From Dehalococcoidia bacterium (GTDB taxonomy: Bacteria; Chloroflexota; Dehalococcoidia; GIF9; AB-539-J10), in assembly GCA_003556385.1 (NCBI GenBank), contig PWRA01000126.1, positions 1-36,121 on the forward strand: 36,121 nt of DNA. The letters are read 5' to 3'. Below the pieces are notes generated by a model. That model saw only the letters and a program-made list of their open reading frames with translations, did not search any database and was not told the DNA's origin. Below are positions 24,461 to 32,204 of this stretch, in pieces. Positions within the stretch are counted from its first letter, which is position 1. Each line of letters begins with the position of its first letter. Made by a program: the position numbers and the translations under genes.

Positions 24461-24802
24461 ATGAACAAGAAAAGGCTGATCGGAATCATCGCAGCGTGTG
24501 TCATAGTGGTGGCTGTCGTCGTGGTAGTGGCCACACGCCCGCCAACGGGTATATTCGCCGATGCGAATCTGGAGGCAGCAGTAAGGGAGGCTATCGAGGT
24601 ACCTAAGGGGCCCATCTGCCCAGCAGACCCGGAGGCTCTCACGATCCTTCATGCTAGTGGCATAATGGGGAGGAAGATCGTCGACCTGACCTGCCTAGAA
24701 GAGGAGGCCACTGTTCATCTGCAGAACAATCCGCCTAGCGAAGACTCCGTCAACATACACATACCGAATCTTGCGGCGAGGGGTGAGAGTATCTACGACT
24801 AG
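24461..24802 (+). CDS. Membrane-anchored leucine-rich-repeat protein lacking its repeats
   Basis: A 113-residue protein with an N-terminal membrane helix (residues 5-24, rich in Val and Ile) followed by IFADANLEAAVREAIEVPKG and ALTILHASGIMGRKIVDLTCLE. That is the N-terminal cap of bacterial internalin-like LRR proteins (F-x-D-x-N-L-E-A-A-V-R-E-A-I and L-x-A-S-G-x-x-I-x-D-L-T-G-L-E). The C-terminus, LQNNPPSEDSVNIHIPNLAARG, matches the last repeat plus closing line of the same family (NNPLSEDSVNxxIPxLExRG). The middle repeats are missing, so cap and tail are joined in frame. It may be a shrunken, non-functional relic or a minimal surface protein. AGAGGAAGAG precedes the ATG. Confidence 0.6.
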   Translation: MNKKRLIGIIAACVIVVAVVVVVATRPPTGIFADANLEAAVREAIEVPKGPICPADPEALTILHASGIMGRKIVDLTCLEEEATVHLQNNPPSEDSVNIHIPNLAARGESIYD

Positions 24803-25051
24803 AAGTCCCGCAGTCGGGGAAAACCCATGGCATCTCTGTGGCCGAACTAGATTGACTGTCTGTCGTGGCAGGTGCATAGCAGTCTAGCCGCTTGTTACCC
24901 CACAATGCTCGGGATTGTTGCTTCCGATTAGTCTGAAGGCCCTCGTCACCTTGTCTCGCTCCGGCTTCCTCGCGTCTCCCATCTCCTGATATACTTCTGA
25001 CTCACAACCGGATCTGGTAATCTTGGTGATAGTGACCAACGAGGCAGAACT

Positions 25052-25975
25052 ATGATGTTTCCGGGTGCGCCTATCTCCAATAGGGATAGAGCTATAGACA
25101 CACTCGGGCAGGGGCTTGATCTGCTTGAACAGGGAGATGAGGCAGAGGCAGGACGTTACTTCTTCAAGAGTGTTGAGGTAGATCCGACCTACGCTGACGG
25201 GTACAACCACCTGGCGAACATTGTGTGGAGAAAAGGAGACTGGAAGCAGGCGGAGGGTCTCTATCGCAAAGCTCTGGAGTGTGCTGAACCTGAAGTAAAG
25301 GACATCCCTAAGGGCGTGTTCTGGGGTGTGCTGGGATCACGGCCCTATATGCGAGCTCTATGCGGTCTCGGGCTTACTCTCTGGAAACTAGGCAGACTCG
25401 AAGAGGCTGTAAGCATCTTCAAGCGCATGCTGAAACTCAATCCCAACGACAATCAGGGTATCCGCTACCTTATGGGACCCATTCACCATGAGATGCGAGA
25501 CTTCAGAGAAGCATGTAGGTGGTACGAGCGGAGCAAGGATGACCCCCATTGCCTGTACAACTATGGACTTTCCCTTGTCCAGCAAAACCGAATGGAGAAG
25601 GCAGCCAAGGTGTTGATATCAGCCGTGTTCGCCAATCCATACATAGCCCCCATGCTGCTGGGGGCTAAGTTGCCAAGAAGCGATTGGTGGCACGGAATCA
25701 ACTGGGCTGAGCCTGCATGTGCTGAGGACTATGTAGCTGACTATGCTAACCGGTGGAGGAGTGAGGACAGACCTTTGACTTTCCTTCGGGCAGTCTGGGA
25801 TTCTGAAGGCGTTCAAGGGAACCTGAAGGATTTCATCGCAACGAGAAGAGCTATGAAGAGAGCCAGGACCGGAGATGAAAGGGTCAACCTGCGAAGGGCT
25901 GGTGATGCGCTATGCACCCCCCAGAGAGTGGCGAGAATGGCCGCCGAGATCAGCAAACGATTTGCACAGGAGTAG
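25052..25975 (+). CDS. Tetratricopeptide-repeat protein
   Basis: A 307-residue cytoplasmic TPR protein. The N-terminal half holds about four repeats (AIDTLGQGLDLLEQGDEAEA, ADGYNHLANIVWRKGDWKQA, ALCGLGLTLWKLGRLEEAVS, LYNYGLSLVQQNRMEKAAKV). The C-terminal part, with NPYIAPMLLG and AEDYVADYANRW, resembles a TPR family related to the eukaryotic ST7 protein. It probably mediates protein contacts; partners are unknown. GAGG lies about 10 nt upstream of two adjacent ATG codons (25052 and 25055). It converges with zinc-ribbon gene B. Confidence 0.75.
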   Translation: MMFPGAPISNRDRAIDTLGQGLDLLEQGDEAEAGRYFFKSVEVDPTYADGYNHLANIVWRKGDWKQAEGLYRKALECAEPEVKDIPKGVFWGVLGSRPYMRALCGLGLTLWKLGRLEEAVSIFKRMLKLNPNDNQGIRYLMGPIHHEMRDFREACRWYERSKDDPHCLYNYGLSLVQQNRMEKAAKVLISAVFANPYIAPMLLGAKLPRSDWWHGINWAEPACAEDYVADYANRWRSEDRPLTFLRAVWDSEGVQGNLKDFIATRRAMKRARTGDERVNLRRAGDALCTPQRVARMAAEISKRFAQE

Positions 25976-26085
25976 ATTGGACGCGCCGGAGTGTCGGCAC
26001 GTTGCACGATATAGCGGAGTGTAAAATGTACCAAGTCGCAGAGAAGAATGCTTTTCCCTTCAGATCCCTTCAGCCCAATAGCAAT

Positions 26086-26136
26086 CCTGGAGGGTAGACA
26101 ATACAAGGTAAACACTCATATTATCTACCCTCCAGG
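26086..26136. terminator. Long hairpin between convergent genes
   Basis: CCTGGAGGGTAGACAATA (26086-26103) pairs with TATTATCTACCCTCCAGG (26119-26136), an 18-bp stem with one mismatch and a 15-nt loop. It lies between the TPR gene (plus) and zinc-ribbon B (minus), as expected for a two-way terminator, although no clear T-run follows. A relic of a small mobile element is the alternative. Confidence 0.5.
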
Positions 26137-26146
26137 GAGACCTCGT

Positions 26147-26170
26147 CCTATGTTCGACACCGAGCATAGG
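26147..26170. terminator. Second hairpin between convergent genes
   Basis: CCTATGTTCG-ACAC-CGAGCATAGG forms a 10-bp stem (one G-T pair) and a 4-nt loop, 10 nt beyond the first hairpin and 17 nt from the end of zinc-ribbon B. It probably terminates the minus-strand transcript. Confidence 0.45.
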
Positions 26171-26187
26171 GCAGATACGCAGAAGGT

Positions 26188-26370
26188 TCAATACCGTGAT
26201 GCGTAACTGTCACTGTCGGAACGTCGTGCTTTGTTAGCTCGGCGGCAGGCAGGACAACGCTTAGGCTCATTAGTAAAGCCTTTAGTGTGAAAGAACTCTT
26301 GTTCGCCGGCGCTGAAAACGAAGCTCGTCCTGCAATCGGAACATTGGATTGACTTGTCTGAAAAACTCAT
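26188..26370 (-). CDS. Small zinc-ribbon protein (zf-trcl type), copy B
   Basis: A 60-residue paralogue of the protein at 20776. It contains MSFSDKSIQCSDCRTSFVFSAG and F-H-T-K-G-F-T-N-E-P-K-R-C-P-A-C, so both CxxC pairs are kept with the same 25-residue spacing; the tail is basic and shorter. The start at 26370 follows AGAGGAGGTCATCCA and matches the start of copy A. The track's longer ORF reads through the leader. Copies A and B are about half identical in protein but share a leader of about 110 bp at high identity, so control may be conserved. Confidence 0.8.
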   Translation of the reverse strand: MSFSDKSIQCSDCRTSFVFSAGEQEFFHTKGFTNEPKRCPACRRANKARRSDSDSYASRY

Positions 26371-26652
26371 TGGATGACCTCCTCTGTTATAGAATTTAGT
26401 TAGAGTTCGGGTCATCCAATACTTGGTGTAAATCTAATGAGATTCTTTAAAGCTGGTATCAACCTAAACTTGAACTACACCACTATTATGCCTTAGAATG
26501 ACTCTCCTTGTCAAATCAACCAAATCTCTCTGAAACCTCGAGACCAATGCGTGAACTGTCAGAACACACACAGTTCTTTTGCTGATGCAGGTCTATACCT
26601 GACCCGGCTCCCGCATATCGGGAGGAGCCGTGATTGTAGCATCCTCTTGCAT

Positions 26653-26680
26653 GTGTCATCCTGAGCGAAGCGAAGGATCT
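26653..26680. repeat. REP-like repeat, second copy
   Basis: TGTCATCCTGAGCGAAGCG followed by AAGGATCT is a dispersed repeat type found in many bacterial genomes, related to the unit at 10143-10180. CTGAGCGAAG and CGAAGGATCT give it an imperfect dyad. Confidence 0.5.
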
Positions 26681-26830
26681 CAGCAACTCCATATCGGAGA
26701 GCTGCCACCATGTACACGCCCGGGCTTGATCAGTAGCAGCCCTGCGGAACCGGGGGTTGTCACACCTTGCCGGCAAACACGATGAGTTTCCAATATCGGT
26801 ACACGCCCGCTTTCGAGAAAGTCCTTTTCC

Positions 26831-26839
26831 TGCTATAAT
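26831..26839 (+). promoter_or_regulatory. Extended -10 of the activase gene
   Basis: TGCTATAAT is a consensus extended -10 with only a poor -35 (TTTCGA at 26811). It ends 13 nt before ATG 26853, with no Shine-Dalgarno between. Confidence 0.5.
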
Positions 26840-26852
26840 GGGCCACCGCACA

Positions 26853-29800
26853 ATGGGTTACTATCTGGGCGTAGATATCGGCTCCGTCAACGCTAAGCTC
26901 ACACTGGTAGATGAGAACAGCGAGGTCGTGCGCCGTGACACGGAGAAGGTAAGCGCCGGCCCCAGAGCGGCGGTCAGTTCGCTGATCAACCGGCTGGGCG
27001 AGGGCGTGAGCCTTGAGGATATCATCGCCGCCGGCGTGTCCGGTTCCGGCAGAGGCGCCATCCCGGTAGAGTTGGGCTGGACGCAGTACAGCAGCTCGCT
27101 GGCGATCATCGCAGGGCTGCTTCATCGGCACCCGGACGCGAAGACCATCATACAGATAGGCGGCCAGAGCACCCTGGTAATCGAGCTTGAAGACGGCCTG
27201 AGAAAGCCCTGGCGGGTGGAGTCCAATCCCCTCTGTGCCGCGGGCACGGGGAGGTTCCTGGAACAACAGGCATACAGGCTCGGCATCAGCATGGAGGAGT
27301 TCGCCAGCCTGGCGCTGAAATGCCAGGGCACTCCACCCCGAATAGCCGCCCGCTGCAGCGTCTTCGCCAAGACCGACCTCATCCATCTACAGCAGAAGGG
27401 AGCTCCCCTGGACGCCATGCTCTATGCACTGTGCGAGAGCGTGGGGCGGATGGTAGCTTCTCTGAAGAAGGGAGCTTTCCAGGAACTGGTCTATTTCGTC
27501 GGTGGCGTGGCTGCTAACCCCGCGGTGACCAAGTCCCTCAATGACATGATCTCGGCCAGGAATGAGTATCCCGTTGAGGTCATAGTCCCCGAGGGCTACC
27601 TCCACATGGAGTCGCTGGGTGCGGCATTGCTCTCTATAGGGAAGACCTCGCGTAGCGTGATACTTCAGGACGCAGATGTCAGGCAGCGGTACTTCGAAAT
27701 GCCCAGGCTGGAGCCTGTGAGCGGCCGGGACGCCGAGGACGGCCACAGGATAGAAGAGGAAGTCACCGGCTACCTCGGGGTGGATGTGGGCTCCACCAGC
27801 ACCAAGGCCGTGATAATGGATGAATCGGGCACACGCTTGCTGGCCAAGAACTACCTGATGACCGCTGGCAGACCGGTCGAGGCCGTCAGGCAGTTGTTCA
27901 GGAACCTGCTTAATGATGGGGCAGACAGGGTCAACATAGCGGGCGTGGGCGTCACCGGCTCCGGCCGGTACCTTGTCGGCGCCTTCCTCGGTGCCGACTT
28001 GATTAAGAACGAGATAACAGCGCAAACCAGGGCTGCTGCCGAGTCGGATGCCGAGGCCGATATCATAGAGATCGGCGGGCAGGACTCCAAGCTGGTCATA
28101 AAGAGAAACGGGATAGTCGTGGACTATCACATGAACAAAGCCTGTGCCGCCGGAACGGGGAGCTTCATCGACGAACTGGCCGAGATGCTCGGCGTCTCCG
28201 TGACCAACGGCCAGTTTGCCGATCTGGCATTTGCCGCACCCCACACCATCGACCTGGGCACACGATGCGCCGCCTTTATGAGCCAGGCAGTAGCCTCGGC
28301 ACAGCAGGAAGGCGTGCCCCTGGAGATAATCACGGCCAGCCTGGCCAACTCCATAGCCAAGAACTACCTCTCCAAGGTGGTGGAGCACAGAAAGCTGGGC
28401 GAAAAGGTCATTCTGACCGGGGCGGTCTTCTACAACAAGGCCGTAGTCTCGGCATTCCATGATCAACTGGAAGGGAAGGCGCTGACCGTGGCCGAGCACA
28501 AGGAGGTCAGCGGCGCCATAGGGGCGGCCCTGCTGGCCAGAGAGGCCATGGTTCCCACAGAATCGGCTGAGTCAAAGTTCCACGGCTTCCAGGACGTCAT
28601 CGACAGGGAGTGCAAGCTTACGACGTTCGTCTGCAAAGGCTGCGACAACAATTGCACCATCACCCGCATGGAGATGCCCGGTTCGGAGTCCAGCTACTAT
28701 GGCAGCCGGTGCGACAGGTACGATGCCATGGCCAGCCATGCCCGGAGAGAGACCTTCTTTGACAGGCGAGAACAACTCCTCTTTCGGGAGTACAAAAAAG
28801 ACTCCGGCACAGGCCCAACGGTCGGGGTTCCCAGGGCTTTGCTGATGTATGATTATGCGCCCCTGATCATCGGCTTTCTGAACTCGCTCGATGCCAGAGT
28901 TGTCCTCTCCAGCCAGACCACCGGCGAGATCATGGAGCAGTCCATCGAGTTGAGCTACACCGACAGCTGCTTCCCTCTAAAGCTCCTTCACGGCCACGCC
29001 GCAATGCTCAAGGACGCCGATTACATGCTCTATCCCTGCGCCATTCGCCTCGGCAGCAAGAGTGATGATGCAAACCAGAAGTATTCATGTCCTCTGGTAC
29101 AGGCTTCCCCGTTCATAATCCGCCAGGCTGTCGACCTGGGAGAGCGCCTCCTGATACCGATACTCGATTTCAGCCGGGGCGACGGTGAGGTGGTGAAGAG
29201 TCTGGCCGACGTCGCCGTCAAGATGGGGTTCAGCAGGAAGAAAGCCAGGGCCGCAGCCCTGGCCGGCATTGAGTCTCAGCGCAGATTCGAGGCCGACCGG
29301 GCGGCACTGGGCAAGGAGCTACTGGACCAACTACACAGGAGCAACCAGCTGGGCGTGGTCCTTTTCTCCAGGTCCTACATGTTCCAGGATGCAGGAGCAA
29401 ACCTGGGTATTGCAGAGAAACTTGCTCAACTCGGCGTGGTGCCGATACCGCTGGACCTGTTGCCCCTGGAATCCGTGAACCCCGCCGACTACTCCGACCG
29501 CCCGTACTGGTTCTACGAGAGCAAATTCATAGCCGGTGCTGCCATAACCGCCTCCGATCCGCAACTCTACGGTCTGTGGCTGACAAACTTCGGATGCGGC
29601 CCGAACTCCTTCATCCTACACCTTGTCGAGGATATCATGGGCGGCAAGCCTCTGGGCCAGCTGGAAATAGACGAACACGCCGCCGAGGCAGGCATCGTTA
29701 CACGCCTTGAAGCCTTCGTCGACACTATCACAGGGTTCGGTGACGCCACCGGGGAGCGTAGAGTTTCACCTCAGGATATCTACCGCAGCGCATCCACCGT

Positions 29801-31010
29801 CATCGACACCGGGAAGACCTTCATCATACCCAGGATGACTCCACACGTTGAGCTTATCGCCGCACTCCTGGAAGGCAGCGGGGTGAAAGCGGTCGTGCTT
29901 CCCGAGCCGGACGAGCGTAATCTGTACTACGCCGACCAGCTCACGTCGGGCGTGGAGTGTCTGCCCTATCGGGTGACACTGGGGGACTTCCTAAAATTCG
30001 GCTACGAGACGGGCACCGACCTGAACAACGTCGAGGCAGTCATGGCTAGCGCGTACGGTCCCTGCCGCTTCGGCAAGTATGCTCTGGAACAACGACGGAT
30101 ACTGGGGCAAGTCGGCATCGACCTTCCCATACGAACGACGGTATCCAACAACGCGTATCGCGATACAGACATCAGCCCCGGTTATGCCCGACTCGCGTGG
30201 AGAGGATCCGTCGCCATCGATTACATGCAAAGGTTACTCTGGCGTACCCGTCCCTATGAAAAGCGCGCCGGCTCGGCGGATGTTATGTTCGACGAATATG
30301 TCGCGAGGGTCGTGGACCGCGTGCTCAGGAAAGAGGATTTCAAGGATGTACTCCGCCAGGCGACCCCCGAGTTCAAGTCCCTCATCGACCCTGAGCTGCC
30401 CCGCAAACCGCTGGTGGGCATAAACGGCGAGATATTTCTCCGCTCCAACACGTTCAGCAACCAGGACCTTGTGCGTGAGTGCGAAGAGGCCGGCCTGGAG
30501 GTCATGGTCTCTCCCATGGGAGAGTGGATGAAGTATATCTTCTACCGGCACGTCGAGGACGCCGTGGGATACCGCAAACTGCTCAAAGCGATGGTCAGCT
30601 ACATAATCAAGTTCATCTGGGAGCGGGACGATCACAGGATAGCCAGACATTTCAGCGACCTGGTCGACGGGAGAGAGCCATCAACCGAGGAGTTGCTGGC
30701 GCGTACAAGCCGGTGGCTATCGCCCAAATGCGGCAGCGAGGCGGTACTCAGCATCGGGGCCGGAATCGAATGGATGGAGAACCCCCGATTTGCCGGCGTG
30801 ATATCGGTGATGCCTCACGGATGCATGCCGGGCGGGATTGTGGCCGCAATGTCCGACAAGCTCAGTGCACAGTACCACAAGCCCTGGATCAACCTGACCT
30901 ATGACGGCTTCGCCGACAGTACAAACCTCGCCAGGATCCACAACTTCGCCGAGGTCATCCGCTTTTGCGGCCAGGAACAGCCTTCGTCTCAATCGAAGAT
31001 AGCACCCTGA
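26853..31010 (+). CDS. Giant acyl-CoA dehydratase activase-type protein (two BadF/HgdC ATPase domains plus dehydratase-like region)
   Basis: A 1385-residue protein of the CoA-substrate-specific activase family. Domain 1 (about 1-260) has LGVDIGSVNAKLTLV, the IIQIGGQSTLVIELEDG loop, CAAGTGRFLEQQA (Cys near 127) and RCSVFAKTD (Cys near 168), the pair that ligates the bridging 4Fe-4S cluster in HgdC. Domain 2 (about 305-560) repeats this with GVDVGSTSTKAV, EIGGQDSKLVI, CAAGTGSFIDELAEM and TRCAAFMSQ. A cysteine cluster CKGCDNNC lies near 592. The DUF2229-type part begins VGVPRALLMYDY near 657, and the rest resembles 2-hydroxyacyl-CoA dehydratase subunits. HgdC-type proteins use ATP to push an electron at low potential; the substrate here is unknown. 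I start at ATG 26853 because the earlier codons overlap the promoter. It is oxygen-sensitive in related systems, so an anaerobic host is likely. Confidence 0.85.
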   Translation: MGYYLGVDIGSVNAKLTLVDENSEVVRRDTEKVSAGPRAAVSSLINRLGEGVSLEDIIAAGVSGSGRGAIPVELGWTQYSSSLAIIAGLLHRHPDAKTIIQIGGQSTLVIELEDGLRKPWRVESNPLCAAGTGRFLEQQAYRLGISMEEFASLALKCQGTPPRIAARCSVFAKTDLIHLQQKGAPLDAMLYALCESVGRMVASLKKGAFQELVYFVGGVAANPAVTKSLNDMISARNEYPVEVIVPEGYLHMESLGAALLSIGKTSRSVILQDADVRQRYFEMPRLEPVSGRDAEDGHRIEEEVTGYLGVDVGSTSTKAVIMDESGTRLLAKNYLMTAGRPVEAVRQLFRNLLNDGADRVNIAGVGVTGSGRYLVGAFLGADLIKNEITAQTRAAAESDAEADIIEIGGQDSKLVIKRNGIVVDYHMNKACAAGTGSFIDELAEMLGVSVTNGQFADLAFAAPHTIDLGTRCAAFMSQAVASAQQEGVPLEIITASLANSIAKNYLSKVVEHRKLGEKVILTGAVFYNKAVVSAFHDQLEGKALTVAEHKEVSGAIGAALLAREAMVPTESAESKFHGFQDVIDRECKLTTFVCKGCDNNCTITRMEMPGSESSYYGSRCDRYDAMASHARRETFFDRREQLLFREYKKDSGTGPTVGVPRALLMYDYAPLIIGFLNSLDARVVLSSQTTGEIMEQSIELSYTDSCFPLKLLHGHAAMLKDADYMLYPCAIRLGSKSDDANQKYSCPLVQASPFIIRQAVDLGERLLIPILDFSRGDGEVVKSLADVAVKMGFSRKKARAAALAGIESQRRFEADRAALGKELLDQLHRSNQLGVVLFSRSYMFQDAGANLGIAEKLAQLGVVPIPLDLLPLESVNPADYSDRPYWFYESKFIAGAAITASDPQLYGLWLTNFGCGPNSFILHLVEDIMGGKPLGQLEIDEHAAEAGIVTRLEAFVDTITGFGDATGERRVSPQDIYRSASTVIDTGKTFIIPRMTPHVELIAALLEGSGVKAVVLPEPDERNLYYADQLTSGVECLPYRVTLGDFLKFGYETGTDLNNVEAVMASAYGPCRFGKYALEQRRILGQVGIDLPIRTTVSNNAYRDTDISPGYARLAWRGSVAIDYMQRLLWRTRPYEKRAGSADVMFDEYVARVVDRVLRKEDFKDVLRQATPEFKSLIDPELPRKPLVGINGEIFLRSNTFSNQDLVRECEEAGLEVMVSPMGEWMKYIFYRHVEDAVGYRKLLKAMVSYIIKFIWERDDHRIARHFSDLVDGREPSTEELLARTSRWLSPKCGSEAVLSIGAGIEWMENPRFAGVISVMPHGCMPGGIVAAMSDKLSAQYHKPWINLTYDGFADSTNLARIHNFAEVIRFCGQEQPSSQSKIAP

Positions 31011-31015
31011 GGCGG

Positions 31016-31069
31016 GTCAACATCATGCCTGTCACTCCCCCCACCGTTGGCGGTGGCGATCATGTTGAC
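31016..31069 (+). terminator. Nested hairpins after the activase gene
   Basis: Outer arms GTCAACAT (31016-31023) and ATGTTGAC (31062-31069) enclose the perfect inner hairpin CCACCG-TTGG-CGGTGG (31041-31056). This lies 6 nt after the stop codon. There is no T-run. The outer right arm carries the TTGACA of the next promoter, so terminator and promoter overlap. Confidence 0.45.
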
Positions 31070-31093
31070 AGTGCGGAAGACATATAGTAACAT
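31065..31093 (+). promoter_or_regulatory. Promoter of the pantothenate operon
   Basis: TTGACA (31065-31070), a 17-bp spacer and TAACAT (31088-31093). Transcription would start near 31100, about 130 nt ahead of the first coding sequence. Confidence 0.5.
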
Positions 31094-31099
31094 CTAATG

Positions 31100-31228
31100 T
31101 AGCCATCGACCCTCGGGCGGTGAGCGAGAGAACCAGGTAGTTAGTTGCTCCGCTTGGATCGGCAATGACCGAGACGGATGAAGAGAGTTCGCGTGATGAC
31201 CCTCTCGGTTAGGCCGGGAGGGTTTTCT
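31100..31228 (+). ncRNA. Structured leader with intrinsic terminator upstream of the pan operon (candidate pan-motif RNA or attenuator)
   Basis: Leader of about 130 nt. CATC (31104-31107) and CTCGG (31112-31116) pair with CCGAG (31169-31173) and GATG (31177-31180). Inside, GCGG-[TG]-AGC (31117-31125) pairs with GCTCCGC (31147-31153). The 3' end is an intrinsic terminator: CCCTCTCGG (31200-31208), 5-nt loop, CCGGGAGGG (31214-31222), then TTTTCT. GAGAG at 31183-31187 can pair with CTCTC (31202-31206), a competing antiterminator. GGGAGGG of the terminator stem also lies 10 nt before GTG 31233, so it could hide the ribosome-binding site. The pan motif is a known leader RNA of pan operons in Chloroflexi, Firmicutes and Proteobacteria; I could not confirm its bulged-A pattern by eye. 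Confidence 0.55.
31200..31228 (+). terminator. Intrinsic terminator inside the pan leader
   Basis: A 9-bp stem with one G-T pair, loop TTAGG, followed by TTTTCT. It ends 5 nt before the first possible start codon of the operon, a position that makes sense only as a conditional terminator (attenuator), not as the end of the upstream gene. Confidence 0.7.
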
Positions 31229-31232
31229 ATTT

Positions 31233-32204
31233 GTGGTTAGTATGAAGCAGGCATTAACGGACGTTCCGGGGATTAAGATCGGCCACTACACCAACCGGCA
31301 GGGAGTCACCGGCTGTACGGTGGTGATCTGCGAGCAAGGGGCGGTGGCCGGGGTTGATGTCAGCGGTTCATCGCCCGGAACCAGGGAGACAGACTTGCTC
31401 CGCCCGGGAAACCTGGTGGAGAGGGTCCAGGGGATACTGCTCAGCGGAGGAAGCGCCTTCGGCCTGGACGCTGCCAGCGGGGTCATGAGATACCTGGAGG
31501 AACGTGAGTTGGGCCATGAGACCAGCGGCGGCAGGGTGCCCATTGTGCCCGCTGCCATTATCTTCGATCTCAACATAGGTGATCGAACGGCCAGACCGGG
31601 AGCCACGGAAGGCTATCAGGCCTGTTTGGCCGCCACCGACGCCGGGGTGACCGAAGGATGTGTCGGTGCCGGCACAGGAGCGACCGTGGGCAAGGTCCTC
31701 GGCATCCAGCACGCAGTCAAGAGCGGCCTGGGGACCAGCAGTCAGGTGATATCCAGAGATGTCGTGGTGGCTGCCCTCATGGTCGTAAATGCGGTGGGAG
31801 ACGTGGTTGAACCGGGAACCGGAGAAATCCTGGCCGGGCCCCGCAGACCGGACGGAGGTGGATTCTACCGCACGTCCCAGCTGTGGAAAAGCGGGAGCAA
31901 TAAGGGTGTCCCGCCCTTCAACACCGTGATCGGTGCGGTGGCTACGGATGCCAGGGTCAGCAAAGCCATGCTGGGCAGACTGGCCCGTGTGGCTCAGGCG
32001 GGTATCGCCCGCACCATCGACCCATGCCATACGATGCACGACGGGGACGTCTTGTTTGCTCTTTCCTGCGGCGAGAAGGATGCCGACATCAACGCTCTGG
32101 CAATAACCGCTGCCGAAGTGGTGGCCGTAGCGATAGTCAGAGCGATCCGGGCGGCAGATGCCCTGGCCGGAGTGCCGGCAGCGAAGGATGTAGTCAAGTG
32201 CTGA
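31233..32204 (+). CDS. P1 family peptidase (DmpA-like beta-aminopeptidase fold)
   Basis: A 323-residue member of the self-processing P1/DmpA family of Ntn-type hydrolases. Family segments are LTDVPGIKIGHYTN, GVTGCTVVICEQGAVAGVDV, LLSGGSAFGLDAASGVMRYLEE, GAGTGATVGK and FNTVIGAVATDA near 228-239, where autocleavage before Thr would expose the nucleophile. Relatives remove N-terminal residues, including beta-amino acids, from short peptides. Its place as first gene of a pantothenate operon suggests it could release beta-alanine, but this is inference. The start is GTG 31233 if GGGAGGG (10 nt upstream) is used, or ATG 31242. Its stop overlaps the DUF2520 start by several nucleotides. Confidence 0.85.
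   Translation: MVSMKQALTDVPGIKIGHYTNRQGVTGCTVVICEQGAVAGVDVSGSSPGTRETDLLRPGNLVERVQGILLSGGSAFGLDAASGVMRYLEERELGHETSGGRVPIVPAAIIFDLNIGDRTARPGATEGYQACLAATDAGVTEGCVGAGTGATVGKVLGIQHAVKSGLGTSSQVISRDVVVAALMVVNAVGDVVEPGTGEILAGPRRPDGGGFYRTSQLWKSGSNKGVPPFNTVIGAVATDARVSKAMLGRLARVAQAGIARTIDPCHTMHDGDVLFALSCGEKDADINALAITAAEVVAVAIVRAIRAADALAGVPAAKDVVKC

Larger units (their letters stand above)
26371..26852. promoter_or_regulatory. Gap: conserved leader of zinc-ribbon B, a REP repeat and the activase promoter
   Basis: 26371-26480 (minus sense) is the leader matching that of copy A, with CCAAGTATTGGATG complementary at 26413-26426 and AGAGGAGGTCATC beside the start. 26653-26680 is a REP-like repeat. 26831-26839 holds the extended -10 of the activase gene. 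No gene is supported; the 111-residue minus-strand ORF at 26516-26851 has no features. Confidence 0.5.

Noticed and set aside
24221-24652. 143-residue minus-strand ORF
   Set aside because: Overlaps the LRR remnant antisense; its C-terminal part looked protein-like, but I recognise no family.
27387-28499. 370-residue minus-strand ORF
   Set aside because: Fully antisense to the activase gene; long only because GC-rich codon bias keeps the opposite frame open.
31100-31228. T-box or another common metabolite riboswitch in the pan leader
   Set aside because: The T-box GGTGGNACCGCG sequence is absent, and the core motifs of TPP, FMN, cobalamin, SAM, THF and guanidine riboswitches as I know them are not seen.
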